Position numbers and translations under genes: made by a program. DNA of 64,000 nt from Ruminococcus sp. (GTDB lineage: Bacteria > Bacillota > Clostridia > Oscillospirales > Ruminococcaceae). Shown one piece after another: positions 1 through 10,237 of this stretch. The notes under the pieces were generated by a model. That model saw only the letters and a list, made by a program, of their open reading frames with translations, made no database searches and was not told the DNA's origin. The stretch covers positions 1-64,000 of the forward strand of contig SVNV01000009.1 in NCBI GenBank assembly GCA_015066705.1. The letters run 5' to 3'. Positions within the stretch are counted from its first letter, which is position 1. The number at the start of each line of letters is the position of its first letter.

Positions 1-784
1 CCTTTGGTGAAAGTGTAACAGCAGGTGCGATAACAACAGAGTCACCTGTATGAACACCAACAGGGTCAAAGTTTTCCATTGAGCAGACTGTAATTACGTT
101 GCCCTTTGAGTCACGGATAACTTCAAACTCGATTTCCTTCCAGCCTGAAATACACTTTTCAACAAGAACCTGAGTAATAGGTGAAAGGTAAAGACCGTTT
201 CTTGTGATTTCTCTCAGTTCTTCTTCATTATTAACGATACCGCCACCTGTTCCGCCGAGAGTAAAGGCAGGACGGATAATAAGCGGATAACCGATACCTT
301 CTTTATTTGCAAAATCAACAGCGTCCTCAACAGTTGTAACAACAAGTGATGGAATACATGGCTGATTGATAGCTTCCATTGTATCCTTGAACATCTGTCT
401 GTCTTCAGCCTTGTCGATTGTTTCAACTCTTGCACCGAGAAGCTTTACACCATACTTATCAAGGAAGCCTTCCTTGGCAAGCTGCATTGAAAGTGTAAGA
501 CCTGTCTGTCCGCCGAGGGTAGAAAGCACGCTGTCAGGACGTTCCTTCTTGATGATTCTCTTTACTGTTTCAAGAGTAAGTGGCTCGATATAGATTTTAT
601 CAGCCATAGCCTTATCTGTCATAATGGTAGCAGGGTTTGAGTTAATAAGAATAACCTCAAGTCCTTCTTCCTTGAGTGCACGACAAGCCTGAGTTCCCGC
701 ATAGTCAAACTCAGCAGCCTGACCGATAACGATAGGTCCCGAACCGATTACCAATACTCTTTTGATATCTTTATTCAAAGGCAT
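1..784 (-). CDS. carB: Carbamoyl-phosphate synthase large subunit, N-terminal part (runs off the left edge)
   Basis: Only the first ~261 codons of a protein that is normally ~1,060 residues lie in the window. The N-terminus reads [20 protein letters not shown], followed by [20 protein letters not shown] and later a [12 protein letters not shown] segment. This is the first ATP-grasp (carboxyphosphate) half of CarB. The enzyme makes carbamoyl phosphate from bicarbonate, ATP and ammonia for pyrimidines and arginine, in the cytoplasm. The start lies 38 bases downstream of carA on the same strand, with an AAGGAAG ribosome site, so carA and carB form one operon. The rest of the protein and its allosteric domain cannot be judged here. 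Confidence 0.95.
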   Translation of the reverse strand, partial: MPLNKDIKRVLVIGSGPIVIGQAAEFDYAGTQACRALKEEGLEVILINSNPATIMTDKAMADKIYIEPLTLETVKRIIKKERPDSVLSTLGGQTGLTLSMQLAKEGFLDKYGVKLLGARVETIDKAEDRQMFKDTMEAINQPCIPSLVVTTVEDAVDFANKEGIGYPLIIRPAFTLGGTGGGIVNNEEELREITRNGLYLSPITQVLVEKCISGWKEIEFEVIRDSKGNVITVCSMENFDPVGVHTGDSVVIAPAVTLSPK

Positions 785-822
785 TTTCTTTTCTTCCTTC
801 CGTTTTTATTTTGTGACGAAAA

Positions 823-1893
823 TTACTTATTCATATACTCAACAAACTTGTCATAGATAAAGCCTGTATCAAGTGGACCTCCGCATGACTCAGGAATAAA
901 CTGAGTGGAGAGCGCCGGCATATATTCATATTCAACACCCTCGCAGGTCTTGTCGTTTGCATTTACAAAGCTTACCTTTGCTCCTTCAGGAAGTGTTTCG
1001 CTGAGAACAATATATCCGTGATTCTGTGTTGTGATGAATGTCTTTCCTGTTTCTAGTCTGATAGCAGGAACGTTTGCACCTCTGTGTCCGTACTTCATCT
1101 TCAGCACCTTAGCACCCTGTGAAAGTGCAAGAATCTGATGTCCGAGACAAATTCCAAGAACAGGAATCTTTTCTTCACAAAGCTTCTTTACTGTTTCAAT
1201 AAGAGCTTCGTTTTCAACAGGGTCTCCACCACCGTTTGAAAGTACAACGCCTTCTGCGCCAAGCTCCTTGATTCTTTCAAAAGAAGTAGTAGCAGGAACA
1301 ACTGTTACTTCACAGCCTCTCTTAACAAGCTCTTTCTTGACGCTGTTTTTAGCACCGAGGTCAATAAGGCATACCTTATTCTTAACTTCACCATCAGGCT
1401 TCAAAACGTATTCTTCCTTGGTTGTTGTATTCTTTACTGCGTCAACAATCTTATAATTCTTAAGCTCAGAAAGATTAAGCTCAGCCTTTTCGCCTGTAAC
1501 AATCTTTCCGTTCATAACTCCGTTTTCACGGATAATTCTTGTGAGCGCTCTTGTATCAATTCCGTAAAGCCCGATAACACCCTTGTTCTTTAAAAAAGTG
1601 TCAAGAATACCTTCGCAACGGAAATTGCTTGGTTCCTGACACCATTCTCTAACAATATATCCCTTCAGATGACAAGCATCGCTTTCAACATCAGAAGCAA
1701 TAACACCATAATTGCCAATAGCAGGAAAAGTCTGAACAACAATCTGCCCGTAAAAACTTGGGTCAGTAAGTGTTTCAACATAGCCGTTCATACCTGTTGT
1801 AAAAACAATTTCACCAACAGTTTCCCCTTCACAGCCAAAGCTCTTGCCCTCAAAAATTGTTCCGTTTTCCAAGATTAAGTAAGCCTTCTGCAC
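823..1893 (-). CDS. carA: Carbamoyl-phosphate synthase small (glutaminase) subunit with an altered catalytic triad
   Basis: The 356-residue protein has the CarA N-terminal domain (residues 1-150) and a class I glutamine amidotransferase domain (about 173-350). The nucleophile Cys249 is present in GICLGHQ. The motif that normally reads Q-[FY]-H-P-E is QFIPE here (residues 331-335), so the catalytic His is replaced by Ile while the Glu is kept. The usual GHHGGNHP stretch is also changed, to GHRGANVP. The length is normal and the frame is open, so this is not a pseudogene. In the family this subunit hydrolyses glutamine and channels ammonia to CarB; the lost His suggests weak or absent glutaminase activity, which is an inference. 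GAGGAGG precedes the start. It is co-transcribed with carB. Confidence 0.93.
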   Translation of the reverse strand: MQKAYLILENGTIFEGKSFGCEGETVGEIVFTTGMNGYVETLTDPSFYGQIVVQTFPAIGNYGVIASDVESDACHLKGYIVREWCQEPSNFRCEGILDTFLKNKGVIGLYGIDTRALTRIIRENGVMNGKIVTGEKAELNLSELKNYKIVDAVKNTTTKEEYVLKPDGEVKNKVCLIDLGAKNSVKKELVKRGCEVTVVPATTSFERIKELGAEGVVLSNGGGDPVENEALIETVKKLCEEKIPVLGICLGHQILALSQGAKVLKMKYGHRGANVPAIRLETGKTFITTQNHGYIVLSETLPEGAKVSFVNANDKTCEGVEYEYMPALSTQFIPESCGGPLDTGFIYDKFVEYMNK

Positions 1894-1927
1894 TTTGAGT
1901 TCCTCCTCGTAAATTTTTATCCTATCT

Positions 1928-1956
1928 ATTATACTACATTCTTCTTCAACTTACAA
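1928..1956 (-). promoter_or_regulatory. Proximal carAB promoter
   Basis: On the minus strand TTGTAA (-35) is separated by 17 bases from TATAAT (-10), about 35 bases upstream of the carA start codon. It matches sigma-A well. Confidence 0.7.
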
Positions 1957-2044
1957 GTGTTTTTCTCATAATTTTAATAAATTTAATAATTACAATTTCT
2001 ACCTGTAAGTGCGTAGCACAACAGACGCAATTTGACCTGAATCT

Positions 2045-2073
2045 ATTATACAGCATTTTAAAAAACCTGTAAA
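2045..2073 (-). promoter_or_regulatory. Distal carAB promoter
   Basis: On the minus strand TTTACA is separated by 17 bases from TATAAT. A transcript from here would have a ~145-base leader with a small GTGC-tac-GCAC hairpin around 2004-2027. No PyrR-binding consensus or UMP-type attenuator was recognised in it. The rest of the 415-base gap between carA and glnN holds only these promoters and the glnN promoter. Confidence 0.6.
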
Positions 2074-2178
2074 GTAATATACTGCAATTTCACAAAAAAA
2101 GATTATCCAAACTTTAAAAACCAAGATATACACTCTTTTGTACAATCTTACAAAGCGTATTTATTTTGGAAAAAATTC

Positions 2179-2207
2179 TTGACAAAGGTTTCGGCAGGGT
2201 ATATACT
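2179..2207 (+). promoter_or_regulatory. glnN promoter
   Basis: Consensus TTGACA, a 17-base spacer and TATACT lie about 100 bases upstream of the glnN start, leaving a ~95-base leader. No regulator site was recognised. Confidence 0.8.
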
Positions 2208-2308
2208 TAAATATGTACTTTTACTTGAAAAATAAGGGATTTTATGGTTGCGGACGTTTATCGTTCTCAGCCTTATTTTAATTAAAGACATTTTACGGAG
2301 GACTTTTT

Positions 2309-4393
2309 ATGGCTAACATTTCCGAAATTTTTGCCAGTGACGTTTTTAACCTTCACGTTATGAAGGAACGTCTCCCGAGGGAAACCTTCAAGGCACTTAT
2401 GAAAACCATAAACAACGGCGAACATCTCACAAGCGAGGTTGCAAGCGTTGTTGCAAACGCTATGAAGGACTGGGCTGTCGAAAGAGGAGTTACTCATTAT
2501 ACACACTGGTTTCAGCCGATGACGGGAATTACTGCCGAAAAGCACGACTGTTTCCTTACACCTGACGTAAACGGCGGAATCATAATGGAATTTTCAGGCA
2601 AGGAGCTTATGAAGGGTGAGCCTGACGCTTCATCATTTCCTTCAGGCGGACTCCGTGCTACATTTGAAGCAAGAGGCTACACGGCGTGGGACCCTACCTC
2701 TTACGCTTTCATCAAGGAAAACACACTTTGCATTCCTACCGCATTCTGCTCATATAACGGCGACGCACTTGATAAGAAAACTCCACTTCTCCGTTCAATG
2801 AGTGCAATCAGCAAATCAGCAACAAGAATTTTGAATCTTCTGGGCTCAGATACACAGAGAGTTATTGCAAACGTAGGTCCTGAACAGGAATACTTCCTCA
2901 TTGACAGAGAAATGTATTCAAAGAGAAAAGACCTTATCTTTGCAGGAAGAACTCTTTACGGCGCACCTGCACCAAAGGGACAGGAGCTTGACGACCACTA
3001 TTTCGGAACAATCAAGACAAGAGTTGCCGCTTATATGAAGGACATTGATGAACAGCTCTGGAAGCTTGGAATTTATGCCAAGACAAAGCACAACGAAGCT
3101 GCTCCTGCTCAGCACGAGCTTGCTCCTGTTTTTGAAACCACAAATATCGCCACCGACCACAATCAGCTTACAATGGAAATTATGAAGCGTACTGCAAGAA
3201 AGCACGGCTTCAAATGTCTTCTTCACGAAAAGCCTTTTGCAGGCGTAAACGGAAGCGGTAAGCACAACAACTGGTCTATTTCCACAGACAAGGGTGTCAA
3301 CCTTCTGAATCCGGGTAAAACTCCTGCTGAAAATGCACAGTTTTTACTTTTCCTTGCTGCAACAGTCAAGGCAGTAAACGATTATCAGGATTTATTGAGA
3401 GCAACAGTTGCCACAGCAGGTAACGACCACAGACTTGGCGGAAACGAAGCACCGCCTGCTATTATTTCAGTATTTTTAGGTGACGAGCTTACCGACATCA
3501 TCAAGTCAATCGTCAAGGGCACTCACTACAAGGGCAAGCCGATGGACAAAATGGAAATCGGTGTTGACGTTCTACCTAACTTCCCGAGAGATACAACAGA
3601 CAGAAACAGAACTTCACCTTTTGCATTTACAGGTAACAAGTTTGAATTCAGAAGTCCCGGCGCTAAACTTTCTGTTGCAGGTCCTAATACAGTTATCAAT
3701 ACAATAGTGGCTGATGTTCTTGACCAGTTCTACGACAAGCTCAAGGACGCTGACGACCTTCAGGACGCAATGGACGCACTCATCAAAAAGACCTTCAGCG
3801 AAAATATGGATATTATTTTCAACGGAGACGGTTACAGCAGTGAGTGGGTTGAAATCGCCAAGGAAAGAGGACTTTTAAATCTTTCAAGCGCACCTGAGGC
3901 TGTTCCACACCTTGCAAGCGAAAAGAATATTGCCCTCTTTGAAAGACACGGTGTATATTCAGCAACAGAGCTTCACTCACGAGTTGAAATTCTTCTTGAC
4001 GAATACTGCAAGATTATAAATATCGAAGCCCTCACAATGATTGATATGGCAAAGAAGGATATTCTTCCTGCTGTTTCAAGCTATGTCAAGGAGCTTTGCC
4101 ATACTGCTAAATTATCTTCTGAAATCGGAGTTGAGGCAGGCTTTGAAAAGGAGCTTGCTAACAGACTCAACACTCTATCTGCTGATATGTATAAAAAGCT
4201 TAATATCCTTGAAGAAAACAACAAGAACGCACACAGCACAAAGAGCGTTCAGGAACTTGCTACATACTATCACGACAGCGTGCTTTCTGCTATGAATGAT
4301 TTGAGAGCGACAGCTGATGAAATTGAAACACTTGTAGGCGAAAAATACTGGCCTTATCCTACATACGGCGCACTTCTCTTCTACACAGTTTAA
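2309..4393 (+). CDS. glnN: Type III glutamine synthetase (GlnN)
   Basis: The 694-residue length and sequence ([16 protein letters not shown] near the N-terminus, [47 protein letters not shown]) are those of GSIII, a family distinct from the ~450-residue GSI. It catalyses ATP-dependent condensation of ammonia and glutamate to glutamine and is usually the nitrogen-assimilating enzyme of Bacteroides, Ruminococcus and cyanobacteria. The glutamate- and metal-binding E-rich segments and the GSGKHxN substrate loop are intact. CGGAGGA lies 8 bases before the ATG. It is a single-gene unit with its own promoter and terminator, divergent from carAB, which also uses glutamine nitrogen. Confidence 0.97.
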   Translation: MANISEIFASDVFNLHVMKERLPRETFKALMKTINNGEHLTSEVASVVANAMKDWAVERGVTHYTHWFQPMTGITAEKHDCFLTPDVNGGIIMEFSGKELMKGEPDASSFPSGGLRATFEARGYTAWDPTSYAFIKENTLCIPTAFCSYNGDALDKKTPLLRSMSAISKSATRILNLLGSDTQRVIANVGPEQEYFLIDREMYSKRKDLIFAGRTLYGAPAPKGQELDDHYFGTIKTRVAAYMKDIDEQLWKLGIYAKTKHNEAAPAQHELAPVFETTNIATDHNQLTMEIMKRTARKHGFKCLLHEKPFAGVNGSGKHNNWSISTDKGVNLLNPGKTPAENAQFLLFLAATVKAVNDYQDLLRATVATAGNDHRLGGNEAPPAIISVFLGDELTDIIKSIVKGTHYKGKPMDKMEIGVDVLPNFPRDTTDRNRTSPFAFTGNKFEFRSPGAKLSVAGPNTVINTIVADVLDQFYDKLKDADDLQDAMDALIKKTFSENMDIIFNGDGYSSEWVEIAKERGLLNLSSAPEAVPHLASEKNIALFERHGVYSATELHSRVEILLDEYCKIINIEALTMIDMAKKDILPAVSSYVKELCHTAKLSSEIGVEAGFEKELANRLNTLSADMYKKLNILEENNKNAHSTKSVQELATYYHDSVLSAMNDLRATADEIETLVGEKYWPYPTYGALLFYTV

Positions 4394-4397
4394 ATTA

Positions 4398-4430
4398 AAA
4401 CCTCGTACCCAAAATGAGTACGAGGTTTTT
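4398..4430 (+). terminator. glnN terminator
   Basis: A hairpin pairs CCTCGTAC with GTACGAGG and is followed by TTTTTT. It begins a few bases after the stop codon. It also lies just beyond the end of the convergent lipoprotein gene and may stop transcription from both sides. Confidence 0.85.
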
Positions 4431-4433
4431 TAA

Positions 4434-4874
4434 TTAGTCGGCTACTTTTTTACAGTCATCATCGCAGGTGTGTTCACAAACACAGATTTCAGAAAAATCT
4501 TCATTAAAGACACAGAAAGCATACGAGTTTTTTTCTTTGTTATAATAAATCGTTGTTCCCTCTTTTAAGAAATTAGAGTGCATTTCTTCGGTAGGACTTG
4601 TGGAACCACTTACCTCCTTGACAATGTCACCGATTGAAACGTAGCCGTCAAGAATAGTTTTTTCATCATAAAGGCTTTCAGACCCCTCATACAGAACAAT
4701 AGCATTACCTGTATCATGCAATATTCCATCGCAAATAAACATATATGGAGCGAGGTCTTGCTCAATTTCTTTTGCTTTAGTGATTGTTGTATTATGGGTA
4801 GTATCTTTTCCATTATCGCAGGCTGTCATAAAAAGTGAAACTATCATAATCATAAAAATTATAAGTTTTTTCAT
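4434..4874 (-). CDS. Small secreted lipoprotein of unknown function
   Basis: The ~146-residue protein starts MKKLIIFMIMIVSLFMTAC, a lipoprotein signal peptide with a lipobox ending in Cys. The mature part is acidic and polar, with no family I recognise. It ends with a cysteine-bearing stretch (CVCEHTCDDDC) that could bind a metal or form disulfides. The ATG at 4874 is preferred over an upstream GTG because AAGGAGG sits 8 bases before it. It is a single gene convergent with glnN. The product is probably anchored to the outer face of the membrane. Confidence 0.75.
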   Translation of the reverse strand: MKKLIIFMIMIVSLFMTACDNGKDTTHNTTITKAKEIEQDLAPYMFICDGILHDTGNAIVLYEGSESLYDEKTILDGYVSIGDIVKEVSGSTSPTEEMHSNFLKEGTTIYYNKEKNSYAFCVFNEDFSEICVCEHTCDDDCKKVAD

Positions 4875-4969
4875 GAAAAACACCTCCTTACCTAAATTAT
4901 AATTACTTTTAACTAAAATGTCTATCGTTATTGTTTACAAAGTTTTAACATTTATTTGTGAGCACATAC

Positions 4970-5003
4970 AAAAAACTCCCCTCTGTTTTTTCAGAGAGGA
5001 GTT
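4970..5003 (-). terminator. htpG terminator
   Basis: On the minus strand AACTCCTCTCTG pairs with CAGAGGGGAGTT around a short loop, followed by a run of T. It sits immediately downstream of the htpG stop. Confidence 0.85.
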
Positions 5004-5010
5004 ATTCATT

Positions 5011-6888
5011 TTAAACCATAAGCTCACAAACAAGATTTGAAAATTCTGTCGGATTTTCAAGTCCCAGACCTTCAATAAGAAGTGCCTGTGAATAAAGGAG
5101 TTTAGCGTATTTTGTGAGTCTTTCGTTGTCCTTGCCGTAAAGGTTTTTAAGAGTTTCAAAAACGGGGTGGTTAGCGTTAAGCTCAAGTGCCTTTTCAGCA
5201 GAAATCTTTTCATTGTTCTGTGGCATAGCGTTAAGCACCTTTTCCATTTCAATAGAAACAGCACCGTCACTTGAAAGACATACAGGGTGAGATTTGAGTC
5301 TGTTTGAAATTCTGACTTCCTTAACCTTTCCGTCAAGCGCCTTTGTCATAAACTCAAACATTTCCTTTGAGTCCTCTGCCTGCTTTTTGATTTCTTCCTT
5401 TTCTTCGGCAGTTTCAAGGTCCAAATCCTTGTCAGAAACAGACTTGAACTGCTTTTCCTTGTAATTGAGAAGTACCTTTAAAACAAATTCGTCAACGTTG
5501 TCTGTACAGTAGAGAATTTCATAGCCTTTATCTCTTACAAGCTCTGTCTGTGGAAGCATTTCGATTTTCTGAATATTTTCACCACAAGCATAATAAATAT
5601 ACTTCTGGTCCTCCTTCATTCTCGAAACGTATTCCTCAAGAGTTACCTTTTTGCCCTCAAATGATGATGAGAAAAGAAGTAAATCCTGAATGGTATCCTT
5701 AGCAGCACCGTAAGACTGATAAATTCCGAATTTAAGCTGGAGCCCGAATACCGAGAAGAATTTTTCATAATCCTCACGCTTATTCTTGAGAAGCTTTGTA
5801 AGCTCATTCTTAATGGATTTTTCAATATTCTTAGCGATAATTTTAAGCTGTCTGTCGTGCTGGAGCATTTCTCTTGAAATATTCAGTGACAAGTCCTCAG
5901 AGTCAACAAGTCCCTTTACAAAGCTGAAATGGTCAGGGAGTAAGTCAGCGCACTTTTCCATAATAAGCACGCCACTTGAATAAAGCTGAAGTCCCTTTTC
6001 ATAGTCCTTTGCGTAGTAGTCAAAAGGTGCTCTTGCAGGTACGAAAAGAAGTGAATCAAAGGTAGCAAGACCTTCTGTTTTTGAATGGATATGAGTAATC
6101 GGATTTTCGTAATCGTTGAATTTTTCAATGTAGAAATTGTTGTAGTCCTCTTCCGTAAGCTCGTTTTTGTTCTTCTTCCAGATAGGCACCATACTGTTTA
6201 AGGTTTCGTTTTCAACGTGTACCTCAACATCATCTTCGTCGTGATAATGAGTATGAGAAATATCCATTTTGATAGGATAACGGATATAGTCAGAATACTT
6301 CTTTACAAGTGACTGAATCTGCCACTGTTCAAGATATTTTTCATACTTTTCGTCCTCTGTATCCTCTTTAAGTGTGAGAACAATTTTTGTACCGTGAGTA
6401 TCTTTTTCACATTCGTCGATTGTATATCCGTCAACGCCTTCGCTCTCCCACTTGTAAGCTACGTCGCTTCCGAAAGGCTTTGTGTAAACTGTCACAAGCT
6501 TTGCAACCATAAATGCGGAATAGAAGCCTACACCAAACTGACCGATAATATCAACCTCTTCACCCAAATCGTTGTCCTTTTTGAATGCGAGAGAGCCACT
6601 GTTAGCGATAGTACCAAGGTTTGCTTCAAGCTCGTCCTTTGTCATACCAATTCCGTTATCAGAAATCGTGATAGTTCTGTTTTCCTTGTCAAGCTCAATA
6701 TCAATCTGCAAAGCGTTTCTGTCAATGCCCATTGATGCGTCGGTAAGTGACTTGAAATAAAGCTTGTCAATAGCGTCGCTTGCGTTTGAAATAAGCTCAC
6801 GTAGAAAAATTTCCTTGTGAGTATAAATTGAGTTAATCATCATGTCAAGAAGTCGTTTTGACTCTGCTTTAAACTGTTTTGTTTCCAT
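5011..6888 (-). CDS. htpG: Molecular chaperone HtpG (Hsp90)
   Basis: The 625-residue protein has the N-terminal GHKL ATPase domain ([33 protein letters not shown]), the middle domain (around 220-480, with SREMLQ) and a C-terminal dimerisation domain. It matches full-length bacterial Hsp90. It acts as an ATP-dependent cytoplasmic chaperone for late folding and stress recovery. It is monocistronic, with a terminator downstream. A perfect CIRCE operator follows its promoter, implying HrcA control. This differs from Bacillus subtilis, where htpG is not a CIRCE gene. AAGGAG precedes the ATG. Confidence 0.97.
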   Translation of the reverse strand: METKQFKAESKRLLDMMINSIYTHKEIFLRELISNASDAIDKLYFKSLTDASMGIDRNALQIDIELDKENRTITISDNGIGMTKDELEANLGTIANSGSLAFKKDNDLGEEVDIIGQFGVGFYSAFMVAKLVTVYTKPFGSDVAYKWESEGVDGYTIDECEKDTHGTKIVLTLKEDTEDEKYEKYLEQWQIQSLVKKYSDYIRYPIKMDISHTHYHDEDDVEVHVENETLNSMVPIWKKNKNELTEEDYNNFYIEKFNDYENPITHIHSKTEGLATFDSLLFVPARAPFDYYAKDYEKGLQLYSSGVLIMEKCADLLPDHFSFVKGLVDSEDLSLNISREMLQHDRQLKIIAKNIEKSIKNELTKLLKNKREDYEKFFSVFGLQLKFGIYQSYGAAKDTIQDLLLFSSSFEGKKVTLEEYVSRMKEDQKYIYYACGENIQKIEMLPQTELVRDKGYEILYCTDNVDEFVLKVLLNYKEKQFKSVSDKDLDLETAEEKEEIKKQAEDSKEMFEFMTKALDGKVKEVRISNRLKSHPVCLSSDGAVSIEMEKVLNAMPQNNEKISAEKALELNANHPVFETLKNLYGKDNERLTKYAKLLYSQALLIEGLGLENPTEFSNLVCELMV

Positions 6889-6929
6889 TTTTTACTCTCC
6901 TTATATATAAATGTATTTTTTACAATAGT

Positions 6930-6956
6930 TTAGCACTCTTACGCCTCGAGTGCTAA
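6930..6956. promoter_or_regulatory. CIRCE operator (HrcA site) of htpG
   Basis: TTAGCACTC, nine bases, then GAGTGCTAA: an exact match to the CIRCE inverted repeat. It lies a few bases downstream of the htpG -10 box, covering the expected transcription start. Confidence 0.96.
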
Positions 6957-6960
6957 GATA

Positions 6961-6988
6961 ATTATACCACTACCCGTAATAAAATCAA
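6961..6988 (-). promoter_or_regulatory. htpG promoter
   Basis: On the minus strand TTGATT, 16 bases, TATAAT, directly upstream of the CIRCE element. Confidence 0.8.
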
Positions 6989-7033
6989 TACGAAATCTGT
7001 AATTGTAATACTTTGTTTACAATTTAAATGTGG

Positions 7034-7062
7034 TTGAAAACATCCGCAAAATGTGGTATACT
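7034..7062 (+). promoter_or_regulatory. metF promoter
   Basis: TTGAAA, 17 bases, TATACT, with the metF ATG about 30 bases further on. Confidence 0.8.
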
Positions 7063-7092
7063 ATAAAGTAATTTAATTTTTGAGGTGACATT

Positions 7093-7956
7093 ATGAAGAT
7101 ATCAGACATTTTCAAGACTAAAAAACCTGTTTTTTCTCTGGAAATTTTTCCACCAAAGAAAAATCAGGGAAATATAGAACAGATTTACACAACCCTTGAT
7201 GGTTTAAAGGACATCAGACCTGATTTTATTTCTGTAACTTATGGCGCAGGTGGAAATCTTGCTGACTCGTCAACTGCTGACATTTGCAGAATTATCAAGG
7301 ATAAGTATAATATAACTCCCCTCGCACACCTTACCTGTGTAAACAATTCTAAGGAAGATATTTCTTCCATACTTAAAATGCTTGAAGAATACGGGATTGA
7401 AAACATTCTTGCTCTTCGTGGTGACATAAACCCTGACATTGAGCCAAAGAAGGATTTCAGATATGCAAGCGAGCTTGTTTCATATATCAAGCAGAGCGGA
7501 AATTTCGGGGTGTCGGGTGCTTGTTATCCTGAGGGACACATTCAGAGTGCGTCACTTGTTGATGATATTTTAAATGTCAAGAAAAAGATTGACGCAGGCG
7601 CTGAGCATCTTGTTTCACAGCTTTTCTTTGACAACAAGTTTTTCTACAATTTCAGAGAAAAAGCTGAAATCGCAGGAATAAACGTACCTATCGAGGCAGG
7701 AATTATGCCTGTTGTAAATAAAAACCAGATTGAAAGAATGGTTTCTATGTGTGGAGCTTCACTTCCGCCTAAATTTACAAAAATGTGCAGTCGCTTTGCC
7801 GACAATCCTGAAGCTCTCCGTGAGGCAGGAATAGCTTATGCTATCGACCAGATTATTGACCTTATCTCAAACGACGTTGACGGAATTCATCTTTATACAA
7901 TGAACAACCCTTATGTCGCTAAAAAGATTTTTGACGCTATCGAAACAATGAGATGA
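7093..7956 (+). CDS. metF: Methylenetetrahydrofolate reductase
   Basis: The 287-residue protein has the MetF TIM-barrel pattern: VFSLEIFPPKK at the N-terminus, DFISVTYGAGG, LAHLTCVNNS, ENILALRGD, FGVSGACYPEGH, DAGAEHLVSQLFFDN, EAGIMPV and GIHLYTMN near the end. It reduces 5,10-methylene-THF to 5-methyl-THF with an FAD cofactor, feeding methionine synthesis. The length is typical. No MetV partner (seen with acetogen MetF) or met gene lies nearby. GAGGTG precedes the ATG. The next gene follows after 26 bases and may be co-transcribed. Confidence 0.96.
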   Translation: MKISDIFKTKKPVFSLEIFPPKKNQGNIEQIYTTLDGLKDIRPDFISVTYGAGGNLADSSTADICRIIKDKYNITPLAHLTCVNNSKEDISSILKMLEEYGIENILALRGDINPDIEPKKDFRYASELVSYIKQSGNFGVSGACYPEGHIQSASLVDDILNVKKKIDAGAEHLVSQLFFDNKFFYNFREKAEIAGINVPIEAGIMPVVNKNQIERMVSMCGASLPPKFTKMCSRFADNPEALREAGIAYAIDQIIDLISNDVDGIHLYTMNNPYVAKKIFDAIETMR

Positions 7957-7982
7957 TTATTTTGAAAGGATTAACCTTATAA

Positions 7983-9020
7983 ATGGATATTTTTAACGAC
8001 TCAAACGGACAATTTATACTTGAACAGGCAAAGGCGGGTCAGAAGAAGGAGCTGTTTAAAAACTCTCTTATTCTGGGTATACTGCTTTTATGCTATAACA
8101 TTTTTCTTGAGTTGTCTGTTTACCTTTATTATTATTTCTTTTACTTCTGGAAAACAAGAAAGCTCACTTTTGATTTTGATGTATGCAAGGACTATATCGC
8201 AGATAATATCAAGACCTTTTCTGTGACAGAATTTGAAATGCTGGGAAATGCATTTGTCACCTTTGTTTCCCTTATGGGAATTGTCCTTCTTGCCAGGATT
8301 GGTTTTAAAATAAAAATCTCACAAATGCTTAAAAGTGACAAAAAAAGCGTTATGTTAGGTGTAAAGGTTTTCCCCTTTTCGCTGCTTTTAAACTACTCAT
8401 TTACGATGATTATCTCAATTATCACTGTGTTTTTTGCAAGCAGGGGTATTGTTATTCCTGAAGCAGATTTCAGCGTTGACAAAACCACTTTTATTGCAGG
8501 CTTTTCTATGTTTTTGTATATGGTTGTGCTTGCTCCGATAATCGAAGAGATAGTTTACAGAGGCTTTGTTTTAAAGCTTATTTCTCCATACGGAAAGACA
8601 GTTTCCATAATTATTTCAGCATTTATTTTCGGGTTTATGCATGGGAACCTTTCACAGTTTGTAACAGCCTTTGCAACAGGAATTGTATTCTCGGCGGTGG
8701 CTGTAAAGACAGGTTCAATCCTTCCTACAATCGTTATGCATATGATGAACAACGTTATAAACTTCATTGCGATAGTCGGTGAAGATTACAGCCTTGATAT
8801 ATGTATTACAGTTTACAGCGTACTTTTTACCTGTATACTTCTTGTGGGAGTTATGGAGGTTTTCCTTTTCAGAAATGTTATCAGAAGCAAACCACAGGAA
8901 ACCACTCTGCTTTCAACAAAAGAAAGTACAAAAACAATTCTTCTCAACCCTGCAATGATTCTTTATCTTGCATACCTCACTTACCACTTTATCGAGCAGA
9001 TAATAAAAGCTAATATGTAA
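7983..9020 (+). CDS. CPBP-family intramembrane metalloprotease (CAAX protease/Abi type)
   Basis: The 345-residue protein has about eight hydrophobic segments. The diagnostic motifs are present: EEIVYRGF (Glu188-Glu189, Arg193), FGFMH (Phe217, His220) and a third His253 in HMMNN. These form the metal-binding glutamate/histidine set of CPBP proteases within membrane helices. Family members act in prenyl-protein processing, bacteriocin maturation or self-immunity, and sigma-factor control. The substrate here is unknown. It lies 12 bases before the phospholipase C gene, so the two are probably co-transcribed. Confidence 0.88.
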   Translation: MDIFNDSNGQFILEQAKAGQKKELFKNSLILGILLLCYNIFLELSVYLYYYFFYFWKTRKLTFDFDVCKDYIADNIKTFSVTEFEMLGNAFVTFVSLMGIVLLARIGFKIKISQMLKSDKKSVMLGVKVFPFSLLLNYSFTMIISIITVFFASRGIVIPEADFSVDKTTFIAGFSMFLYMVVLAPIIEEIVYRGFVLKLISPYGKTVSIIISAFIFGFMHGNLSQFVTAFATGIVFSAVAVKTGSILPTIVMHMMNNVINFIAIVGEDYSLDICITVYSVLFTCILLVGVMEVFLFRNVIRSKPQETTLLSTKESTKTILLNPAMILYLAYLTYHFIEQIIKANM

Positions 9021-9032
9021 AAGGAATATACT

Positions 9033-10118
9033 ATGAAAAAAACTATTGCTCTGGGAGTGGCTGTTGCCGCTCTTATCAAAGCCGGGGAAATCCGAGCTGA
9101 CGCATGGTTTAAAAAGGCACACATTGACATTATTGAGCGGGCCTTTGAAATACTTCATAACGACAATAAGAAAAACGACGTATCCCCACTTGAAGCTTTT
9201 AAGGAAAAGCTGATTGTGGGGTGTTGTATTCCTGATGTAAAAGGTGACTGCGACAACGGAAGCGGTCTCCATTACTATTGCCCAAAAAACAAATTCGGAC
9301 TTCCCAACAGAAAAAATGGCGGATATTATCCAAACAGACTGGGCGGTTATTCAAAATCAGCAGGAACAATTTTTGAGGAATGCTACTACACTGCCCTTAT
9401 TTTGTGGCAGAACAAAAAATACAACATTTCCGCTGTTATGCTGGGAAGGGCACTGCATTTCTTGTCGGATATGTGCTGTGTGCCACACACTACCTCAAAG
9501 GTTTGCACGGCAAACCCTAAAAACTGCCATATGGCTTTTGAAACCTATGCAAACAGGTTTGTGGGAATTTACAATGCAATGACTTCAAAAAGCCTTTACG
9601 AAAGCTATCTTGAACTTTCACCCCTTCAAATCGCAAATTCGGTAAGCGAGCTTTCTTCATCATTTTACCATAAACTCATATCAAAAAATTACGGTGAAAT
9701 AGTTGCCGCAACTTACCCTTTTTCTCAAATGGCTACGGCGGCGCTTATTTATAAATTCTGTAACGAGGCAAACAGCCAACCTCTTATTGACAAGTCAAAA
9801 ACCTACGTTATAAGAAACTGCGAAACGGGAAACTATCTCCACGCCAACGGAACAACCTCTGACAAGCCTGAAGAATTCAGAATCAAATTCAATCAGAATG
9901 GTTCAGTGAGTTTTGAAAACAAAAAAGGAATTCCCCTTACTGTTGCAAAGAAATACTCCTGCTTCAGACTTACTCTCAAGGATGAAAATACTATGAGCTT
10001 CCGTATAACCTGCAGGAAAAAGTTTTCCAGAAACATTGCAGAAATCCCTCTTGTAAAGGTAGCTACTCCTGCTTTTTACAAGCCTGACCTTGACTTACAT
10101 TTCTGGACAATAAGATAG
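9033..10118 (+). CDS. Secreted zinc-dependent phospholipase C
   Basis: The 361-residue protein has the full set of zinc ligands of Bacillus cereus PLC/alpha-toxin: H30, D68, H80, H142, D146, H152, H166 and E170. The spacings H142-D146-H152-H166-E170 (4, 6, 14, 4) equal those in B. cereus PLC. A signal-like N-terminus ends in ADA before Trp25. In the family the mature protein begins with a Trp whose amine binds zinc, so cleavage after Ala24 would reproduce this. The C-terminal ~110 residues (from YVIRNCETGNYLHANG) resemble a beta-rich binding domain, an inference. It would hydrolyse phospholipid head groups outside the cell. It follows the CPBP protease closely. Confidence 0.88.
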   Translation: MKKTIALGVAVAALIKAGEIRADAWFKKAHIDIIERAFEILHNDNKKNDVSPLEAFKEKLIVGCCIPDVKGDCDNGSGLHYYCPKNKFGLPNRKNGGYYPNRLGGYSKSAGTIFEECYYTALILWQNKKYNISAVMLGRALHFLSDMCCVPHTTSKVCTANPKNCHMAFETYANRFVGIYNAMTSKSLYESYLELSPLQIANSVSELSSSFYHKLISKNYGEIVAATYPFSQMATAALIYKFCNEANSQPLIDKSKTYVIRNCETGNYLHANGTTSDKPEEFRIKFNQNGSVSFENKKGIPLTVAKKYSCFRLTLKDENTMSFRITCRKKFSRNIAEIPLVKVATPAFYKPDLDLHFWTIR

Positions 10119-10237
10119 CTGGTTTCACCTGTGTTTAAACTTTTGCATATAATAAATAAAAACTTTCTCCCCTATGTTTAAAACACCCTTTCATTGGCAA
10201 GAATAATTTTAGAACAAAACATAATGGAGATGAGAAA

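Noticed and set aside
366..593. Plus-strand frame inside carB
   Set aside because: It lies fully inside the conserved carB coding sequence and has no ribosome site or family resemblance.
1894..2308. PyrR attenuator or other pyrimidine-sensing leader before carA
   Set aside because: Only a small hairpin is present, with no anti-terminator/terminator pair or PyrR-binding consensus.
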